Below the pieces are notes generated by a model, which was not told where the DNA came from, ran no database searches, and saw nothing but the letters and a program-made list of their open reading frames with translations. A DNA stretch of 6,866 bases. Origin: Nitrospirota bacterium (GTDB lineage: Bacteria; Nitrospirota; Thermodesulfovibrionia; Thermodesulfovibrionales; JdFR-88). A program made the translations under genes and the position numbers. Positions 1 to 5,829 of this stretch are shown piece by piece. Where the stretch lies: assembly GCA_021819985.1 (NCBI GenBank), contig JAKAEG010000183.1, positions 1 through 6,866 on the forward strand, written 5' to 3'. The number at the start of each line of letters is the position of its first letter. Position 1 is the first letter of the stretch.

Positions 1-763
1 CGGTTTAATAGACGCTGATACCACCATAGTGGAGCCCACAAGCGGCAATACCGGCATCGCCCTTGCGTTTGCCTGCGCGGCCAGGGGCTACAGGCTAATA
101 TTGACGATGCCGGAATCGATGAGCGTGGAAAGACGAGCGCTGCTAAAAATATTCGGGGCCCAGGTGGTCCTGACCCCGGCGGAAAAAGGAATGAAAGGCG
201 CTATCGAAAAGGCCCGCGAAATTGCAGGCACGCTTCCGAAAAGCTTTATTCCGTTTCAATTTGAAAATCCTTCAAATCCCCAGGTGCACAGAAACACCAC
301 GGCGCAGGAGATATGGAAGGACACAGATGGGCGGGCGGACATACTGGTTGCGGGTGTGGGGACCGGCGGCACAATTACCGGCGTGGCCGGCGCCATAAAA
401 GAATTAAAACCCTCGTTCAGGGCCGTGGCCGTGGAACCGGCCGATTCGCCCGTCCTTTCGGGCGGCAAGCCCGGGCCTCACAAGATACAGGGCATAGGGG
501 CCGGGTTCATTCCGCAGGTGCTTGATATGGGCCTGATAGACGAGATAGTAAAGGTCTCGAATGAGGATGCCGGGACGATGACGAAAAGGCTTGCCAGGGA
601 GGAGGGCATACTGGCGGGAATTTCTTCCGGGGCCGCTGTCTGGGCGGCGGTGGAGATAGCCAAAAGACCGGAAAACACAGGGAAAATGATAATTGTCATA
701 CTGCCCGATACGGGCGAGAGATATCTGTCCACCTGGGTATTTGAGGAATTTTTAAAAGAATAA
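1..763 (+). CDS. cysK: Cysteine synthase A (O-acetylserine sulfhydrylase), 5'-truncated by window edge
   Basis: PLP-dependent enzyme that makes L-cysteine from O-acetylserine and sulfide in the cytoplasm. The frame is open from base 2, so the true start lies left of the window. About 60 N-terminal residues are missing, including the PLP Schiff-base lysine. The family hallmark TIVEPTSGNTG (bases 23-55) contains the substrate-binding TSGNT loop. GTGGT at 359-373 is the PLP phosphate-binding loop, GISSGAA near 617-637 supplies the serine that contacts the pyridine nitrogen, and the C-terminus ends with the typical PDTGERYLST. The GTG at 29-31 is the internal valine of IVEPTSGNTG, not a start. 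The segment MPESMSVERR and the overall length fit CysK rather than cystathionine beta-synthase, and no CBS domain follows. CysK versus CysM is not fully settled without the N-terminus. The TAA stop lies inside an AT-only-core palindrome. Confidence 0.93.
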   Translation, partial: GLIDADTTIVEPTSGNTGIALAFACAARGYRLILTMPESMSVERRALLKIFGAQVVLTPAEKGMKGAIEKAREIAGTLPKSFIPFQFENPSNPQVHRNTTAQEIWKDTDGRADILVAGVGTGGTITGVAGAIKELKPSFRAVAVEPADSPVLSGGKPGPHKIQGIGAGFIPQVLDMGLIDEIVKVSNEDAGTMTKRLAREEGILAGISSGAAVWAAVEIAKRPENTGKMIIVILPDTGERYLSTWVFEEFLKE

Positions 764-772
764 TTATTCTTT
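755..772. other. 18-bp perfect AT-rich palindrome at the cysK stop codon
   Basis: AAAGAATAATTATTCTTT is a perfect inverted repeat without a loop and spans the cysK stop codon (761-763). It has few G-C pairs and no following T-run, so it is a weak intrinsic-terminator candidate. It could instead be a binding site for a dimeric regulator or simply AT-rich sequence. What is seen is the symmetry; any function is inference. Confidence 0.3.
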
Positions 773-841
773 AGAAATAGGGAAAATTAATATTAAATCA
801 AAACATTTCCGCTTTTCTTTGAAGTTATTCTTGATATTCTC

Positions 842-870
842 TTGATTTCTGGTTTTTTTTTAATTATATT
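842..870 (+). promoter_or_regulatory. Candidate sigma70-type promoter for the diguanylate cyclase gene
   Basis: TTGATT (842-847) and TATATT (865-870) are separated by exactly 17 bases and match the -35 and -10 consensus at 4/6 and 5/6 positions. The surroundings (764-878) are strongly AT-rich, unlike the flanking genes. The expected transcription start would be about 877-879, at or next to the ATG at 879, so this promoter would give a leaderless or nearly leaderless mRNA. Such matches are common by chance in AT-rich DNA. Confidence 0.35.
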
Positions 871-878
871 GTTAGCTT

Positions 879-2276
879 ATGGAAAAATGCCGGGTTGGCA
901 TATACGATAAAAAACCTGAGACACTGACATTCCTGGAGAATTTCTTTAAAGGCAAAAAGGAATATTCCGCGACTTTTTTTAAAGACGCCGCGGAGCTGGA
1001 TATGGCGGTCCATGGCGGGTCTGACTGGGCCGTTATTCTTGGGACAAGCGATTGCCTGGATGAGGCCGCCCCGTTTGTGAGCCGTTCCTCCACGATAGTT
1101 ATGGTGGAAGATGAGATGGGGACTGGCTTGGCGAAGGTCATAAAGAACAATATGGAATCCTATATCCTGGCCCCTTTCAACCAGGAAGACCTTGATTACA
1201 AGCTCAAATTGGTCCGAAACAGGCATCGGATCGCAAACGGGCTTTTTGGAAAGGTCAGAGACCTGGAAGCCATTGTTGAACTCTCTTACCTCATGTCCTC
1301 CACACTCGATCCGCGTGAGGTCCTGAATTTCATGGTCAAGAAGATAGGCGAGACGATCGACGTGAGCCGCTGCTCGATAATCGGGGTGGAACATGGGGAA
1401 AAACGGTATGCCGAAGTGGTCTCCAGCTGTGAGGACCCCAAACCGGCAGATCTGAAACTCGATCTGAAGAAATACCCCGAGATCCGAAAGGCGCACAGGC
1501 TTGGAAAGCCGGTCATCGTGAAAGACGCGCTAAAGGACCCGCTGATGAAGACGGTTGCCGGAATTGTAAAGGACATGGGTATAAAGGCCATACTGGTAAT
1601 ACCCATAGTTTACAGGGACGAGGTGATCGGAAGCCTGTTCCTTCGGACTTCCAGGTCCTCCCGCCAGTTTACCGAACGGGAAATAAAATTTTGCCAGGAA
1701 ATAGCGAAAGCCGCGGTAAACCCGCTTTATAACGCCTTTCTTTTTGAGCGGCTGGTTAAAGAGAAAACAAGACTTGAGAGACTTTCAATTACTGACTACC
1801 TGACCGGCGCATACAATATACGCTACCTTTATCACAGGCTGGAAGATGAGTTCCAGAGGGCCAGGCGTTATGGAAATCCCCTTGGCTGCATAATGTTTGA
1901 CCTGGACTACTTTAAAAAGATAAACGATACCTATGGACACAAGGCGGGCGACACGGTCTTAAGGGAATTCTGCAATATCATAAAAAAGCATGTGCGGAAA
2001 ACGGACGTGTTCGCCCGTTACGGGGGTGAGGAATTCGTAATGCTGATGACCCACACCGATACCGCAGGGGCCATGATCGAGGGCCGAAGGCTGAGAGAGC
2101 TGGTCAAAAACCATCATTTCAAGGCGCTTGGCGATAAAACCGGCATCACGGTAAGCATGGGCATATCGCTGTATCCTGACGAAAGAGTAAAGGGCGCCGA
2201 CGACCTCATAACCCTGGCCGACGATGCCCTCTTCAAGGCGAAAGACCAGGGCCGGGACCGCATGGTCCTGGCTTGA
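879..2276 (+). CDS. Diguanylate cyclase with pseudo-receiver, GAF and GGEEF domains
   Basis: Predicted soluble 465-residue enzyme condensing two GTP to c-di-GMP; no signal peptide or membrane segment is seen. Residues about 4-115 look like a CheY-type receiver, with one acidic residue at D10 and the late P99-F100 preserved. Gly55 stands where the phospho-accepting Asp belongs, and Ala98 replaces the conserved Lys before P-F. Residues about 125-285 form a GAF domain (LDPREVLNFMVKKIGE, then VIPIVYRDEVIGSLFLR). Residues about 300-463 are a GGDEF domain that looks fully active: D341 in FDLDYFK, N349 in KKIND, D358 in AGD and G382-F386 as GGEEF. RKTD (373-376) lies six residues before GGEEF, the correct spacing for the inhibitory I-site, so product feedback is likely. 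An in-frame TAG at 873-875 rules out an upstream start. No Shine-Dalgarno precedes the ATG. Activation is probably through a GAF ligand or a protein partner rather than phosphorylation. Confidence 0.93.
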   Translation: MEKCRVGIYDKKPETLTFLENFFKGKKEYSATFFKDAAELDMAVHGGSDWAVILGTSDCLDEAAPFVSRSSTIVMVEDEMGTGLAKVIKNNMESYILAPFNQEDLDYKLKLVRNRHRIANGLFGKVRDLEAIVELSYLMSSTLDPREVLNFMVKKIGETIDVSRCSIIGVEHGEKRYAEVVSSCEDPKPADLKLDLKKYPEIRKAHRLGKPVIVKDALKDPLMKTVAGIVKDMGIKAILVIPIVYRDEVIGSLFLRTSRSSRQFTEREIKFCQEIAKAAVNPLYNAFLFERLVKEKTRLERLSITDYLTGAYNIRYLYHRLEDEFQRARRYGNPLGCIMFDLDYFKKINDTYGHKAGDTVLREFCNIIKKHVRKTDVFARYGGEEFVMLMTHTDTAGAMIEGRRLRELVKNHHFKALGDKTGITVSMGISLYPDERVKGADDLITLADDALFKAKDQGRDRMVLA

Positions 2277-2294
2277 ACGTATCCTCACCGGTTC

Positions 2295-2308
2295 AATTTG
2301 ATCAAATT
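2295..2308. repeat. 14-bp perfect palindrome upstream of the cyclophilin gene
   Basis: AATTTGATCAAATT is a perfect inverted repeat in the 51-base gap between the cyclase and cyclophilin genes. It ends two bases before the Shine-Dalgarno sequence. It could be an operator, or a small hairpin affecting ribosome access or partial termination. It is short and AT-rich, so chance is possible. No known operator family was recognised. Confidence 0.25.
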
Positions 2309-2310
2309 TT

Positions 2311-2318
2311 AAAGGAGG
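2311..2318 (+). promoter_or_regulatory. Strong ribosome binding site fixing the GTG start of the cyclophilin gene
   Basis: AAAGGAGG is a near-perfect anti-16S complement with a nine-base spacer to the GTG at 2328. Together with the immediately following Lys-Lys signal-peptide n-region, this fixes the start. It contrasts with the genes at 879 and 3160, which have no recognisable Shine-Dalgarno. Confidence 0.8.
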
Positions 2319-2327
2319 CAGCCTGAA

Positions 2328-2948
2328 GTGAAAAAATATTCGTTTGCGCTCGTATTAACAGGTCTTTTCATGGTCCTCTCCGCCGCCGGACCGTGTTATG
2401 CTCAGAGAAACTTGCCGGTACACAAACAATTTTCCAGGGAGGAGATTAAAAAGATGCAGAATACGACGGCTGTAATAGAGACCAAGTTCGGAAACATCAC
2501 TCTCAGATTTTTCCCCGATGTCGCGCCCAATCATGTGAAGAATTTTATCGACCTGGCTAAAAAGGGTTTTTATGACGGGACAATTTTCCACAGGGTGATA
2601 CCGGGTTTTATGATACAGGGAGGGGACCCGAATACCAAAGGGCCCAATCGCGCCACATACGGCATGGGCGGTCCGGGATACACGCTTAAAGCCGAATTCA
2701 ACTCAAAGACCCATAAAAGGGGAATACTCTCCATGGCCCGCTCCAGCGATCCCGACAGCGCCGGATCGCAGTTCTTCATAACCGTCGCCGACGCGCCCTT
2801 TCTCGATCACCAGTATACGGTTTTCGGAGAGGTGGTGTCCGGCATGGACGTGGCGGACAAGATCGTGAGCCAGCCCAGGGACTCGGCCGATGATCCGCTG
2901 GACAAGATAGAGATGAAAGTGAAGATCATCGAAGGCGCCGGTAAATAG
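2328..2948 (+). CDS. Secreted or periplasmic cyclophilin-type peptidyl-prolyl cis-trans isomerase
   Basis: Cyclophilin that isomerises Xaa-Pro bonds, probably outside the inner membrane. The 206-residue product begins with a Sec signal peptide: Lys2-Lys3, a hydrophobic core at about 5-20, and a likely signal peptidase I cut after Ala26 (CYA/Q). Cys23 is preceded by Pro, so it is a poor lipobox. The cyclophilin domain spans about 46-203. It shows FHRVIPGFMIQGGD (87-100), which carries catalytic R89 and the substrate-pocket residues F94, M95 and Q97, then SAGSQFFIT (144-152) and FLDHQYTVFGEV (158-169). Phe158 sits where human cyclophilin A has the cyclosporin-contacting Trp, as in many bacterial homologues. 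The gene starts with GTG behind a strong Shine-Dalgarno. It lies 51 bases after the diguanylate cyclase gene on the same strand, so co-transcription is plausible. PpiA and PpiB types cannot be assigned firmly; export favours a PpiA-like role. Confidence 0.95.
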   Translation: MKKYSFALVLTGLFMVLSAAGPCYAQRNLPVHKQFSREEIKKMQNTTAVIETKFGNITLRFFPDVAPNHVKNFIDLAKKGFYDGTIFHRVIPGFMIQGGDPNTKGPNRATYGMGGPGYTLKAEFNSKTHKRGILSMARSSDPDSAGSQFFITVADAPFLDHQYTVFGEVVSGMDVADKIVSQPRDSADDPLDKIEMKVKIIEGAGK

Positions 2949-2968
2949 ATACCGAAAATACCGAAAAT
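2949..2968 (+). repeat. Two-copy 9-bp tandem repeat just after the cyclophilin stop
   Basis: ACCGAAAAT occurs at 2951-2959 and again directly at 2960-2968. The period-9 match extends two bases to the left, so it covers about 2949-2968. It begins immediately after the TAG stop. It is most simply a slippage duplication, and no function is evident. Confidence 0.6.
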
Positions 2969-2985
2969 TAAAAAGCATTAACATC

Positions 2986-3038
2986 GGGGCACATACTTTT
3001 TCACATTCGCGCAGTCGCGAATAAATAGTATGTGCCCC
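2986..3038. repeat. Nested 53-base palindromic element (REP/MITE-like; possible terminator)
   Basis: The outer arms GGGGCACATACT (2986-2997) and AGTATGTGCCCC (3027-3038) are perfect 12-base inverted repeats. Inside them sits a second perfect stem, ATTCGCG (3005-3011) with CGCGAAT (3016-3022), closed by the four-base loop CAGT. Short T/A tracts between the stems pair apart from a small asymmetric bulge (C-A-C on the left). A single strand would fold into one long, nearly continuous hairpin. It lies 37 bases past the cyclophilin stop and is followed by AATTGTTTTATT, so on the + strand it could act as a Rho-independent terminator. The size, GC-rich ends and intergenic location also resemble REP sequences mobilised by single-strand (Y1, RAYT-type) transposases. 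No transposase gene is present here. The palindrome is directly visible; mobility and termination are inferred. Confidence 0.85.
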
Positions 3039-3071
3039 AATTGTTTTATTGTGGGATTTCAGGAAGTCGAG

Positions 3072-3140
3072 ATGGACGCTAAAATTAAAAAAATTTCGCG
3101 GGGAATTTATAACTTGAATAAACTTCCATTCTCAACGTGA
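3072..3140 (+). CDS. Possible 22-codon small ORF or leader peptide before the tRNA nucleotidyltransferase fusion
   Basis: An ATG at 3072 opens 22 codons ending in TGA at 3138-3140. The peptide begins MDAKIKKISRGIY and is basic. AGGA at 3061-3064 is a reasonable Shine-Dalgarno with a seven-base spacer. The stop lies 19 bases before the ATG at 3160, whose own upstream sequence lacks a Shine-Dalgarno, so terminating ribosomes might re-initiate there. No known leader peptide is recognised, and there are no codon runs typical of attenuators. ORFs of this size are frequent by chance, so this is offered as a possibility only. Confidence 0.2.
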   Translation: MDAKIKKISRGIYNLNKLPFST

Positions 3141-3159
3141 ATCTGTTTTAATTCAGTAT

Positions 3160-5829
3160 ATGGATATAATCACCTGTCATCTGAACGCCGATTTCGACGC
3201 CTTTTCATCCATGGTGGCCGCAGGCAAACTGTATCCGGGCGCCTGGCTGGTGTTTCCCGGCGCCCAGGAAAAAAGGGTGAGGGATTTTATTGCAGACTTC
3301 CCCTTTGCCCAGACCGGCATCAGAAAGATCAGGGAAGTGGAGCCTGGAAAGGTAAGCAGGCTTATTGTGGTGGACGCCGGAACGCCCGGCCGCCTGGGCC
3401 CTCTGGCGGAGCTTTTGTCCAGGCCGGGGGTGGAGGTCCATGTTTATGATCACCACCCGCACGGGGAGGGCGGCATCAGGGGGGCTATCGAGGTTATCGA
3501 ACCCATTGGGGCCACCATCACAATACTTATAGAGATGCTCAGGGAGAAAAAAATAAAACCCACACCTCTTGAGGCCTCCCTTATGGGGCTTGGGCTTTAT
3601 GAGGAGACCGGCGGATTTCTTTTCCCTTCGACCACGGAACGGGACATACTTGCCATGGCCCAGCTCTTTAAAAACGGCGCAAGCGCCAGGATCATATCGA
3701 GATACATGAAAACGGAGTTTTTTGGCAGGAAGGAGGTGTCTCTTCTTGGAAAGCTCCTTGAAAATTCGCGTGATATCGTGGTCAGGGGGATCAGGGTCAG
3801 GATAGCCAAGGCGACCGCCGGAGACTATGTCCTGGATGCCGCACAGCTTGCACACAGCATTATGGATGCCGAGGAGATAGACGCCCTCCTTATGATGGTC
3901 TCCATGAAGGGAAAGATAATTCTTGTGGGCAGGAGCCGCGCCCCGGAGGTAGACGTCGCCGGCGTGCTTGCCGAATTCGGCGGGGGAGGACATCGCTATG
4001 CCGCATCCGCAACCATAACCGATCTGCCTCTTGAGATACTGGAAGAAAAACTGGAAGACGCGATAAAGAGGCACGTGCGGCCCGAGCTGACGGCGGGCGA
4101 CGTGATGACGCGTCCGGTCGTGACCATAGACTGGTCTGACACGATTGCCCAGGCACAGAAGTCGATGACCATTTATGGTGTGAACGTGCTGCCCGTGGTC
4201 AGGGATGGGCATTATACCGGCATCATTTCGCGCGAGGTCGTGGAAAAAGCCATTTTCCACGGGTTTCAAAAACAAAGGGTAACGGACTTCACCATGACCG
4301 AGGCGTCAACGGTTGCGGCAGAGGCGCCGATAGACGAGGTCGAGTCCTTGATGATAGAACGGAACCAGCGCTTCATGCCTGTTCTGAATGCCGGAGGCGA
4401 CATTGAGGGGGCGATCACGAGGACGGACATACTGCGTGTCCTTTATGAGGACTATCTCAGGCGCAGGACCCGGACGGAACCGGAATCGAAAAGGGAAAGA
4501 GAAAAGGAAAAAGGGAAAGAGCATTTCGAACGGAACCTCGTAAAGAGCATCAAAGAGAAATTCCCGGCAGAAGTGGTCGAATTTTTGAAGCTGGCCGGCC
4601 GCACAGCCCAGGAAATGGGTCTTCAGGCCTACATGGTAGGGGGCTCGGTGAGAGACCTGCTCCGCGGTGAGCAGAACCTCGATATAGACCTGGTCATCGA
4701 AGGAAACGCCATAGAATTTGCGCGCTCGCTGGCTGGCAGGCTGGGGGCGCGCATGAAATCGCATGAGAGGTTCGGCACGGCAGTGCTCATCACAGACAAT
4801 TTGAAGATAGACCTTGCCACGGCGAGGACCGAATATTACGAAAAGCCCGCAGCGTTGCCCACAGTGGAGATATCTTCCATAAAAAGGGACCTCCACAGGC
4901 GGGACTTCACTATCAACGCGCTGGCCGTAAAGATTAACCCCGCTGATTTCGGGCAGCTCGCGGATTATTTCGGGGGCAGGCGCGACCTGCGTGAAAAGAC
5001 CATCAGGGTCCTGCACGACCTGAGCTTCATCGAGGACCCTACCAGGGCATTCAGGGCGGTCAGGTTCGGGGTAAGGTTCGGGTTCAAGCTTTCCGTCCAT
5101 ACAGAGGAACTACTGAAATCGACACTGGAGATGGGCCTCTTCGAACGACTCTCAGGCTCAAGACTTTACGAGGAACTTCTTTTAATATTCAAAGAGACCG
5201 AACCCGTCCTGTCTATAAAAAAGCTCCAGGAATACGGGTTATTGAAGGTCCTGCATCCGGCAATGAAAGACGAGGATGTGGTGAGGACATTTCAGGCCGT
5301 CCATGACGCCCTTTTGTGGTTCGACCTTTCATTTACTGATGAGGCCCCGGACAGGCCTGCTCTTTACCTGATGGCGCTTCTGAGCGGTCTTGAAGAAAAC
5401 GAGATCATGGAAGCCCTCCTGAGGCTACAGGCATCCACACGGGTCGCGTCAACTGTTTCAGAAGGGATTTTAAAGGCAAAAGAACTGCTGGCCAGCCGCC
5501 TGGCACAGGAAAAGACGCTGGAAGACCCCGTAACGATTTATGACTCCATGCATAATATGCCGCTTGAAAGCCTGCTTCTTGCCATGTCGCTTGCTCCAGA
5601 TGAAGGGCAGAAGAGGGCGGTAACTCACTATCTGCTTGAATTAAGAAAAATAAGGCCCGCCCTCAATGGTGAAGACCTTCTGAAAATGGGGCTTGCCCAG
5701 GGGCCCCTGTTCTCCAAGATATTTACGGGCATCCTTCATGAAAAACTGAAAGGCAAACTCAAAACCAGGGAGGAAGAGGCCCTGTTCGTCAAGGCTCATT
5801 TCAAGCCAAGCACGTCCTGCATATCGTAG
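3160..5829 (+). CDS. DHH-DHHA1 / CBS-CBS / tRNA nucleotidyltransferase fusion (probable A-adding or CCA-adding enzyme)
   Basis: 889-residue cytoplasmic fusion. Residues 1-305 are a DHH/DHHA1 phosphoesterase: HLNADFD (7-13), VVDAG with D72, DHH at 97-99, YEETGG (147-152) and the DHHA1 glycine loop GGGGHRYAAS (274-283). Residues about 309-432 are two CBS domains, which often bind adenine nucleotides. A charged Arg/Lys/Glu linker (433-456) follows. Residues about 485-700 form a class II nucleotidyltransferase: GGSVRD (494-499), the metal-binding pair D508/D510, a third acidic D551, the loop ARTEYYEKPAALPTVE, RRDFTINALA (580-589) and EDPTR (625-629) as the nucleotide-selecting motif. A helical tail ends the protein. 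Segment 534-543 (SHERFGTAVL) lacks the GRRF-type signature I associate with bacterial poly(A) polymerases, favouring tRNA 3'-end addition. Aquifex has a long enzyme of this layout that adds only the terminal A. The start MDIITCHLNADFD matches the family N-terminus although no Shine-Dalgarno precedes it. Exact specificity (A, CCA or poly(A)) is unproven. Confidence 0.93.
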   Translation: MDIITCHLNADFDAFSSMVAAGKLYPGAWLVFPGAQEKRVRDFIADFPFAQTGIRKIREVEPGKVSRLIVVDAGTPGRLGPLAELLSRPGVEVHVYDHHPHGEGGIRGAIEVIEPIGATITILIEMLREKKIKPTPLEASLMGLGLYEETGGFLFPSTTERDILAMAQLFKNGASARIISRYMKTEFFGRKEVSLLGKLLENSRDIVVRGIRVRIAKATAGDYVLDAAQLAHSIMDAEEIDALLMMVSMKGKIILVGRSRAPEVDVAGVLAEFGGGGHRYAASATITDLPLEILEEKLEDAIKRHVRPELTAGDVMTRPVVTIDWSDTIAQAQKSMTIYGVNVLPVVRDGHYTGIISREVVEKAIFHGFQKQRVTDFTMTEASTVAAEAPIDEVESLMIERNQRFMPVLNAGGDIEGAITRTDILRVLYEDYLRRRTRTEPESKREREKEKGKEHFERNLVKSIKEKFPAEVVEFLKLAGRTAQEMGLQAYMVGGSVRDLLRGEQNLDIDLVIEGNAIEFARSLAGRLGARMKSHERFGTAVLITDNLKIDLATARTEYYEKPAALPTVEISSIKRDLHRRDFTINALAVKINPADFGQLADYFGGRRDLREKTIRVLHDLSFIEDPTRAFRAVRFGVRFGFKLSVHTEELLKSTLEMGLFERLSGSRLYEELLLIFKETEPVLSIKKLQEYGLLKVLHPAMKDEDVVRTFQAVHDALLWFDLSFTDEAPDRPALYLMALLSGLEENEIMEALLRLQASTRVASTVSEGILKAKELLASRLAQEKTLEDPVTIYDSMHNMPLESLLLAMSLAPDEGQKRAVTHYLLELRKIRPALNGEDLLKMGLAQGPLFSKIFTGILHEKLKGKLKTREEEALFVKAHFKPSTSCIS
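4488..4521 (+). repeat. 34-base all-purine tract with a 13-base direct repeat inside the linker of the fusion gene
   Basis: Every base from 4488 to 4521 is A or G. AAAAGGGAAAGAG occurs at 4489-4501 and 4509-4521, a period of 20 bases that is not a multiple of three, so the two copies are read in different frames. The tract encodes the Lys/Arg/Glu-rich linker (about residues 444-454) between the CBS pair and the nucleotidyltransferase. Gain or loss of one repeat unit by slippage would separate the upstream half (DHH-CBS) from the downstream half by frameshift. Confidence 0.7.

Noticed and set aside
29..31. GTG as a start codon of the cysteine synthase
   Set aside because: The frame continues to the window edge and the upstream residues (DADTTIV) match the family, so this is an internal valine.
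2328..2396. Lipoprotein signal in the cyclophilin (Cys23)
   Set aside because: The residue before Cys is Pro (sequence AGPC), which does not fit a lipobox. A signal peptidase I site after Ala26 fits better.
2949..3159. Riboswitch or T-box leader before the tRNA nucleotidyltransferase gene
   Set aside because: Apart from the single long palindrome there is no conserved riboswitch core or T-box sequence, and the palindrome lies beyond 120 bases upstream and looks element- or terminator-like.
3205..4275. Long open frame on the minus strand (about 356 codons) antisense to the fusion gene
   Set aside because: It lies entirely opposite well-supported DHH/CBS coding sequence, shows no recognisable domain, is rich in Gly/His/Pro/Arg as expected of a mirrored frame, and has no convincing ribosome site.
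4306..5100. Minus-strand open frame (about 264 codons) opposite the nucleotidyltransferase part
   Set aside because: It is antisense to conserved catalytic motifs and of low-complexity composition (Phe/Arg/Pro runs mirror the polypurine linker). No family is recognised.
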